Assembly: GCA_024364735.1 (NCBI GenBank)
Contig: JAGFNQ010002300.1
Location: 442,534 to 506,533, forward strand
Source of the DNA: Boesenbergia rotunda
Taxonomy: Eukaryota; Streptophyta; Magnoliopsida; Zingiberales; Zingiberaceae
DNA length: 64,000 nucleotides
Direction: 5' to 3'
The notes under the pieces were generated by a model, which saw only the letters and a program-made list of their open reading frames with translations, ran no database searches and was not told the DNA's origin. Position 1 is the first letter of the stretch, and each line of letters opens with the position of its first letter. This document shows, piece by piece, positions 57,992 through 64,000 of this stretch. The position numbers and the translations under genes were made by a program.

Positions 57992-60030
57992 ATGGGTTTG
58001 TATAGTGTCAACTCTAATTGGAAAGGTAGTTAACCCAACCTTGATGAAGTTAGCACTTTGGGTCATTTTCAAGGAATTGTTATCCTTGAAAATGAAAAGA
58101 AGTTATTTAGTTATAATTGAGGAGTAAAATTGTGCCAAACTATATTTTTGGAAGATTAAACTTGATAAAGTTGGCACAACTAGGATATAATCCAAAGACA
58201 TGCCAAGTTTGGGAGTTTTAGCATTATCTTGGAAAATTAGGGGCAAAATTAGGACTATCAATGGTTTAGTGATGAGTTATTGATACTTAGATAGAAAATC
58301 TAGGTATTTTCTTTTATGCTAATATGTCATGATTTGTATGCCCTATCATATGTCATGACATTATAATTCATCATTCATATATTATTATAAAAATATCATA
58401 TGTCATGTCATATATGCATTATTTAGTGATAATAAATTTTTTAATATTCATATGATACATGTCATATTCATTATCATGCATTATTCAATTTGTTTTGGAA
58501 TTAAGGGCATTGACATTAATTGATATCCTAGGTGGATGATCAAAGTTTATAATGACTAGGTAGAAATGCATAAATCCTAATTTAAGGAGAACCAATTTAC
58601 TCATCTCACCAAAATCATAAGTTGACTTGTATGTGTTTTGAGACATATTAGATACAAGTGAGATGTTAGGTTGATGAATAAAACTCAATGTGTTGATAAA
58701 ATGTACCTTATTGAGTTTTAGATTCATCAAAATAAGAATTTAAGTGAACCCCAATCATTAGAAAAACTAATGTACAAGTCATGTACATTTAGCCTAAAGA
58801 ACATGGTTGGAAATTATTTTTAAAAATCATTTCAAAACTATCTTGAAAAATCTTGGTAAAAACTATCTTTCGATAGAACTCATCATCGATGAATTGGATA
58901 CAAATTAGAGTGAAACATTGAAGTTTTTTTTAAGGTTTTCAATTTTGTATCAATCTTTGAAAAAATATTATATTTTCATAGAAAACTATTTTTTTCATTA
59001 TAGTATATGTCTTAAATAATATCTACACAAAATTTCATGATTTTTAAAATTTTATAGAATTATTTAGAATTTCTGAAATTTGGTTTGAAATTATTTTCGG
59101 AAATAAGAAACTATCAGGGGCCGCTTGATAAGCAGGTTAAGAAGGTGGGAATGGAAATGAAATAGATTTCATTCCCATTTATAATGCTTGATATACGAGA
59201 ATCGGAATCAAAATATGGATATGATACCCTTGATTTTATAACCCAACCCCTACTAGGTTATCACTAAACCCATAAACCCCTCAATCAAAACCCATTACCA
59301 TTCCTATTGCCGAATATATACCAAGCGCCCCCTCAATTGATCAAGTGATCGATTATAACATACACTAATCGATTAGTGAAGATTTTTCGCGAGCTCAGAA
59401 GCTCACGTAATCGATCCATTGATTGATTAAGGGCAGCTGTAATCGACCCAGTGATCGATTAAGACACAGTTTAATTGATTGGGACCTAACACCAATCGAT
59501 TGGTACGACTGAAATTCTCTGATTTTAGTCCTTTAACTCAATTTTGAGTAATTTAACAATTCCTAACGCTTTGGAATACTTTTATAAGTATATTTGGGTG
59601 AATTTTATGATGAAATCAAAAAGGGAGATATTTTTGGCGAAAAATATGGAATTAAGGAGAGATTTTGATTCAAAAATTTTAATTTCAAAGCGTCATAACC
59701 TCAAATTGAGATTTTCTAAAGGTTTAGGAACTCAAAAATCATTGTTGGTACAATGATAGAGGTTTAGAGCATATTTTAAGGGGGAGGTCTTCCTTAAAAA
59801 CATGTGTTTTTAATTTTTGTGGGATACATAAGGGGATGAAGATTGGGAATCTTCATCGTGATGAATGCTCAAGGTTGAGCATGAGTTACAATGTAAGGTA
59901 TGAGACATTGATTAAGCATATACCTTTGAACATACGGACTTTCAGGGAGAGTTTTTGATGTGTGTCAAAGGGGGAGAAATTGAAGAAAGACTAATATGGA
60001 TTAGTCATTCTCGAACATATTGTCAAATAT
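57992..60030 (+). other. Non-coding interior of gag-only element
   Basis: No protease, integrase or RT is recognisable on either strand. AATCGATT-type palindromes recur at 59335-59505, the same motif as in the 40154 LTR. Late purine-rich stretches (CAAAGGGGGAGAAATTG at ~59965) precede the LTR. Confidence 0.65.
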
Positions 60031-60045
60031 AAAAAAGGAGAAGAT
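60031..60045 (+). other. Polypurine tract
   Basis: AAAAAAGGAGAAGAT lies directly before the LTR start TGTTGGTG. Confidence 0.75.
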
Positions 60046-61355
60046 TGTTGGTGTAATCTTCATTAGGTTATGGTTGACCTAGTTTGACTAGGCTCCGGTG
60101 AGCTCGAATTTTGATGTTTGACAATAATGTTAGAATAGTGTGTGAGTCAAGTGGGTCAAAGTTGACTGAAGACTTGACTAGGAAAAGTCTTAGTGGGACT
60201 AGGCACACCTAGTGTGAAAAGTCCTAACTTGGAGGGTTAGGTGATTGGAAATCCCGGTGAGTGAAGCCGGGTCCTGGTGAGTGAAGCCAGGTTGACTGAA
60301 GTCCCGGTAAGTGAAGCTAGGGATGGAGTCTTGGTCCGAGGGATCAAGCACGAGTCAGAGATGGGCCGGAGGCTTGTTCTCGTGACTTAGAGGAGATTTG
60401 ACCTTGCCTGGATCGGTCTGGTAACCGATCAGGGAAGTTGGCACGGTGTTCCCTCGTGGATCGGTCTGGTGACCGATCCAGTGATGACTGATCGGTCTGG
60501 TGACCGATCTGGGAGCATACAGTGAGGCTGGAACCTATTGCTAGGCTCCTGATCGGTCTGGTGACCGATCAGGGAGCATGCAGTTCACTCACTGCTCGGC
60601 TCCTTGATCGGTCGGCTCCTGATCGGTCTGGTGACCGATCAAGGAGCACACAGTGAGTTGAGTTCCCCTGCTGCTCGGCTTCTGATCGGTCCGGTGACCG
60701 ATCAGGGAGCATCCAGTAGGTTTTGGGAACCTTACTGATCTGCTCTTGATCGGTCTGGTGACCGATCTGGAACACTGTTCAGACCGTTCTGGCTAACGAT
60801 CAAGTGTCGCGGACTCCGTCCTATAACCGATCAGGCTGGAGCCTGATCGGTCAGGGAGCTTCCTGATCGGTTTGGTGACCGATTAGGTCACAGCCTGATC
60901 GGTCTGGTGACCGATCAGGCTCGTGTGGCCGCGAAAGCTGGGAGTCCCAGCAAAGTGGTGGATCGGTCCGGTGATCGATCCATGAGTCCTGGATCGGTCT
61001 GGTGACCGATCACTTTAATTCAAAATGCACTGTCAGACGCTCTGAACACGTCTGGACACAACCATTTTCCCTGCTCTTAATCTCTGATACATGATTCTCT
61101 ACTTGATTTGCTGTGCTAATGCTCTGATTAAGTGTGCAGGTGACAGGGATGGATTCAAACACTCAAGGAGAGTCAATGGAAGTCTTTCCTTAGAGCAGGT
61201 TTATCCATTTGCCATCTCAAGTTACAACAGTTGTTGGCGCTGCTGACTGGGGCTAGGCTGAGGGAAGCTCAGGGAGTCCAGGAGAGCTCAGTGGTAGGCT
61301 GGTTGTTGCAGGTGAGCAGCTGGAGGCTGCAGTGAGATGGCTGGGATCAGTGGGA
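60046..61355 (+). mobile_element. LTR with GATCGGTC palindrome array, 3' end unclear
   Basis: It begins TGTTGGTGTAATCTTC. The first ~180 bp match the 40154 LTR, and then it changes to about a dozen copies of GATCGGTCTGGTGACCGATC (60413-61010). No LTR end or primer site is seen before the gag at 61360. It may be the 3' LTR of the gag-only element, the truncated 5' LTR of element C, or a fusion of the two. Confidence 0.65.
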
Positions 61356-61359
61356 GAGA

Positions 61360-62335
61360 CTTAATCCGAATCCGAGTCCAAATCCGAGAAGGAGAAGGAG
61401 AAGAAGAAGGAGAAAAGAAGGAGAAGGAACAAGAAGAAGAAGGAAAAGGAAGTCTCTTCATCCAAATCCGAGTCCAAATCCGAGAAGGATGACAGCGGCT
61501 CTTCTTCCTCCGAGATGGCCAATTTCGTTAGAAGAATGATGAGGAAGAGTCGGCGTTTCAAGGGTAAAGGTAACCCTAGTGAAATTAAGATTGATAAATC
61601 TAATATCACTTGCTATGAGTGTAGCAAGAAAGGGCACTTCAAGAAAGACTGCCCAAAGCTCAAGAAAAAGGAGGAGAAATCCAAGAAGAAGAAGAAGGCC
61701 TTGAAGGCCACTGGGATGAATCCTCATCTAGCTCATCCGAAGAGGAGAAGGATGAGAGGAGCACACGCCATGTTGCACTCATGGCCCTAGAAGATCAAGA
61801 GAGGAGTGATGAATCGAGTGACTCATCAAACGCGGCTTCATCATCTTCGGATGATGAAGAGGTAATCACTGCCAAACTTGATAAATGCTATAGGACCATT
61901 GCATGCTTAACCGATTTCTTGAAAAAGTCAAAAGCAAAAATTAAATCATTGAAAATTGAAATTGGACAATTGAAGTCCTCTAGGGATGAGGATGTGGATG
62001 ATTTACATGTAGAAATGCTTGAGGATGAAAATAAATCATTAAAGAGTGAAGTTGAGAGACTCAAGAATGTTCTTGAGAAATTCTCAACAAACTCAAAGAC
62101 CTTAGACATGATCTTGAATGTCCAAAGGGCAGTCTACAATAGGGCCGGTATTGGTTACCGACCCAAAGAACCATCATTTGTGTCTTTAATGTCTAGGACT
62201 GATGTGAGACAATCTAAGACACCTAGGGCTCAAAGGAAAGTAGTCAAGGCATGGGTGCCTAAGTCTTGCTTAGTAGGTGCTTTAAGTCCCAAGGTTTGGG
62301 TACCTAAATCTTCTATTTTTCGAATTGTATAGGTT
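61360..62335 (+). pseudogene. Gag of element C (N-terminus missing)
   Basis: It opens mid-gag in a charged stretch (SESKSEKEKEKKKEK), then FVRRMMRKSRRFKGKG and zinc knuckle CYECSKKGHFKKDC (61611-61652). A frameshift near 61710 moves the reading to the frame at 61781-62332: serine/acid stretch, coiled coil (KSKAKIKSLKIEIGQLKSSR), LDMILNVQRAVYNRAGIGYR, and a tail with AWVPKSC and VWVPKSS. The frame ends in a TAG (62333-62335), and pol continues in the same frame. Confidence 0.88.
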
Positions 62336-64000
62336 GTGATTGAGGGGGAGCATCTATCAACTTGGTTCGTTGATAGTGGGTGCTCCAAACATATAACCGG
62401 TGATAAATCATTATTTACTACCCTTCAATGCAAAAATAGAGGTAATATTTCCTTTAGTAATAATGGTAGTCTTAAGGTCATAGGAATAGGAGACATTCAA
62501 ATATCCGAATGTCTTAGAATTAAAAATGTCCTTCTAGTCAAGGGGATGACATTTAATCTCCTAAGTGTCTGTCAATTGTGTGATGCGGGTTACACAATTG
62601 ATTTTCAATCATGTCAATGTCTAGTTAGACAACATGACACCTTGGACACAGTACTAGTAGGAACAAGAATAGATAACATTTACCAAGTATCTTTTAAAAG
62701 TGTTACTAATGCTTTTGCTAAGTGTTTAATGTCAAAAGAAGAGGAGTCCATCCTTTGGCACCGGAGACTAGCACACGTGAACATGAAGAATATCCGGAAA
62801 TTGGCCAACAAGGGATTAGTTCGTGGCTTACCAAGCATCAAGTATGAGAAAGAAAAGATTTATGATGCATGTCAAATGGGTAAGCAAACAAAATCGGCAC
62901 ATAAAGGTAAAAGCACTGTAAGTATTTCTACCGCATTGGATTTACTTCACATGGACTTGTTTGATTGTAGCACTATTATATCCTTGAATGGAAGTAGATA
63001 TTGCTTTGTTATCATTGATGATTTTACTAGATATACATAGACTTATTTTCTTAAATATAAGGATCAAACCTTAGATGTCTTCATTTCTTTTTGTAGAAGA
63101 GTTGAAAATGAAAAATCATCAACTATTAAAACAATAAGAAATGATCATGGAGGTGAATTTCAAAATCAACGATTTTTAGAGTTTTGTCAAGATAGAGGGT
63201 ATAAATATGAGTTCTCCACTCCTAGAACACTACAATAAAATGGTGTTGTAGAGAGGAAGAACCGTGTTCTACAAGAGGCTGCACGAAGCATGCTCAATGA
63301 GTACTCCTTACCGAGCTACTTTTGGGCTGAAGCTGTAAACACAGCTTGTTATGTGCAAAATCGAGCCCTCATCCATAGATTCTTAGGAAAGACTCCTCAT
63401 GAACTTTGGTTTGGGAAATCACCTACGGTTAAACATCTTAGGGTGTTTGGTTGTAAGGTGTTTATTCTAAACACCAAAGACCACCTTGGAAAGTTCACGA
63501 CAAAAGCTGATGAAGGGATACTGGTCGGGTACTCCCTAGTTAGCAAAGCCTACCGAGTCTATAATAAGAAATCTAGATTGGTTGATGAATCTTCTTATGT
63601 TGTCTTTGAAGAAATTTCAAAAGTCAATGATCAACCATAAGATGTTGAAGGAGTTCAATTCGAACTTAGGAAACTAGGTTTGAATGAAACTCCAAGTGTT
63701 GATGGTGATGAATCCGATGAAGGTGAGCCTAGACAACCCATAGATCAGCCAGATTCTGAGGCTGAGCTTATGTCTAGTGACACCATTCAAGAAGCACCAC
63801 CGACACCAAGGCAAACTAGGTTAGCCTCTAGTCATCCTCAAGACCAAATTGTTAGAGACATCCATCATGGGGTTAGAACTAGATCATTCTTTAGGAATGA
63901 GGCTAATGAAGTTGCCCTAATTTCTGAAATTGAACCTAGGAAAATTGACGAAGCATTAAATGACCCGATTGGATCATTGCCATGCAAGATGAACTAGGTC
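62336..64000 (+). pseudogene. Pol of element C (protease-integrase-RT start, runs off window)
   Basis: The frame follows the gag TAG directly. Protease has WFVDSGCSKHITGD. Pre-integrase has LWHRRLAHVN and YDACQMGKQ, where the first zinc cysteine is now tyrosine. Integrase has LLHMDLFD, RNDHGGEFQ and NGVVERKNR. Stops lie at 63038-63040 (TAG for Trp), in the Q-x-NG motif near 63236 (TAA) and at 63638-63640. The later frame has FWAEAVNTACYVQNR, VFGCKVFILN, LVGYSLVSKAYRVYN and a linker with DQIVRDIHHGVRTRSFFRN. A frameshift near 63963 precedes the window end in early RT. Confidence 0.9.

Noticed and set aside
60413..61010. CRISPR-like array of repeats and spacers
   Set aside because: The repeats are imperfect palindromes in a plant LTR with irregular spacing, and no cas genes or prokaryotic context exist.

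Overview
The window is eukaryotic nuclear DNA from a flowering plant, very likely a large repeat-rich (possibly monocot) genome. The evidence is GT-AG introns in a PERK-type receptor kinase, tRNA-Met primer sites, Ty1/copia (mostly Sirevirus-like) and Ty3/gypsy LTR elements, a tRNA-derived SINE and a MITE-like insert. Species cannot be fixed from sequence alone. No bacterial operon, CRISPR array, rRNA or true tRNA gene was found.

Layout. 1-4560: a decayed minus-strand Ty3/gypsy element (3' LTR, integrase tail, two gag pieces, primer site, 5' LTR stub). 4561-9860: LTR fragments and a ~366-bp tandem repeat split by a 2.9-kb solo gypsy LTR (6548-9425, target duplication TCATG). 9861-11149: AT-rich flank. 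11150-13400: host receptor-like kinase exons; all splice phases agree and the kinase motifs are intact. 13946-29930: a retrotransposon nest sitting in the last intron or between two paralogues. 29932-30716: a duplicated piece of kinase exon 6, a MITE-like insert, and a terminal exon whose phase fits exon 6. 31070-37952: a complete minus-strand LTR element (duplication CTTAA) with no pol, a gag with two zinc knuckles and an extra env-like/unknown ORF. 37953-40153: SINE and LTR scraps. 40154-60045: a gag-only element holding a solo LTR, which holds a full Sirevirus-like element (43811-56856), which holds a 3.7-kb gypsy-type solo LTR. 60046-64000: an LTR and a second plus-strand Sirevirus-like gag-pol running off the window.

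How the parts relate. The copia elements share one plan: LTR, tRNA-Met primer site, gag with CCHC knuckle and coiled coil, protease-integrase-RT-RNase H, purine tract, LTR. Three elements (16735-22047, 31070-37952, 40154 onward) kept LTRs, primer site and gag but have no pol, so they would need enzymes from full relatives. Most coding frames carry stops or frameshifts. Insertion order follows from exact 5-bp target duplications (TCATG, CTTTT, CAGAG, CTTAA, GGTTA, TAATT, GAAAT, GTGGG). The most notable items are the split host kinase, the pol-less gag elements, the extra ORF with its own promoter-like upstream block, and family-specific palindromes placed just upstream of the LTR TATA box.
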